From NCBI RefSeq assembly GCF_001854245.1, contig NZ_CP015381.1:3259001-3323000 (forward strand): DNA of 64,000 nt. The letters run 5' to 3'. Source of the stretch: Desulfococcus multivorans (GTDB taxonomy: Bacteria > Desulfobacterota > Desulfobacteria > Desulfobacterales > Desulfococcaceae). Shown piece after piece: positions 63,951-64,000 of this stretch (position 1 is the stretch's first letter; each line of letters opens with the position of its first letter). The notes beneath the pieces were generated by a model, which worked only from the letters and a program-made list of their open reading frames with translations, was not told the DNA's origin and searched no databases. Both the position numbers and the translations under genes were made by a program.

Positions 63951-64000
63951 CTGAATCCCATCATCCGTGTTCTTTCGATTCTTAAACCATATTGGGCCGG

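Overview
The window looks like a chromosomal segment of a GC-rich Gram-negative anaerobe, most likely of the Desulfobacterota (a sulfate reducer of the Desulfosarcina/Desulfatiglans kind). This is inferred from the gene content and not proven: outer-membrane genes (MltA, TolC-like protein, beta-barrel), an ADP-forming acyl-CoA synthetase, molybdopterin genes, a CcsA-type haem system, thioredoxin-type ArsC with Acr3, and decayed or intact IS1634, IS1595, IS1182 and IS66 elements. It has two tRNA genes (Lys-CUU, Val-CAC), no rRNA, no CRISPR array and no prophage.

Layout. 1-5.6 kb: a partial unknown gene, PsiE, asparaginase, then a small signalling module (exported peptide, RsbRD_N-SpoIIE phosphatase, membrane protein with a DHp-like helix pair). 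5.6-12.3 kb: a patchy island with a broken IS1634 transposase, a three-gene surface-polysaccharide block (WecG-type transferase, epimerase, GT4) and an IS1595 scrap, ending at the 3' side of tRNA-Lys. 12.3-21.2 kb, minus strand: a KptA-like protein that lacks key residues, MltA, MoaC, a MobA-MoaE fusion, a HAD phosphatase joined to a KDO-transferase-like domain with an unknown partner, and a dynamin-like GTPase. 21.9-27.8 kb: MurJ, acyl-CoA synthetase, SDR, and an HTH-PBP regulator divergent from a peptide/nickel-type ABC operon (28.0-33.2 kb) whose first permease gene is destroyed. 33.5-36.2 kb: trpS, scpA, scpB, tRNA-Val. 36.4-39.7 kb: an outer-membrane barrel and an unknown exported protein. 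39.9-44.2 kb: intact IS1182 and IS66 copies, both with visible target duplications, beside a long foldable repeat.

44.3-51.4 kb is a stress-flavoured group: THUMP protein, ribosome-hibernation factor fused to a cold-shock domain, baeRF-like protein, transglutaminase-like protein, CrcB with DUF190-CBS, GalT-like protein and UppP. 51.7-59.7 kb, minus strand, runs arsC, acr3, uspA, then a tripartite RND efflux system. 59.9-64 kb, minus strand, holds a membrane thiol/haem group: Cys-rich exported protein, TPR, CcsA, rhodanese, MauE/DoxX, a 49-residue protein and a DGC-domain protein.

The most unusual items are a repeat family with 19-bp terminal inverted repeats present in two clear copies and one probable decayed copy, the phosphatase/DHp-like signalling pair, the HAD-GT30-like fusion, the residue-depleted KptA homologue, and the tandem hairpins in the DGC leader. 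I did not find a clear-cut new defence or mobile system.
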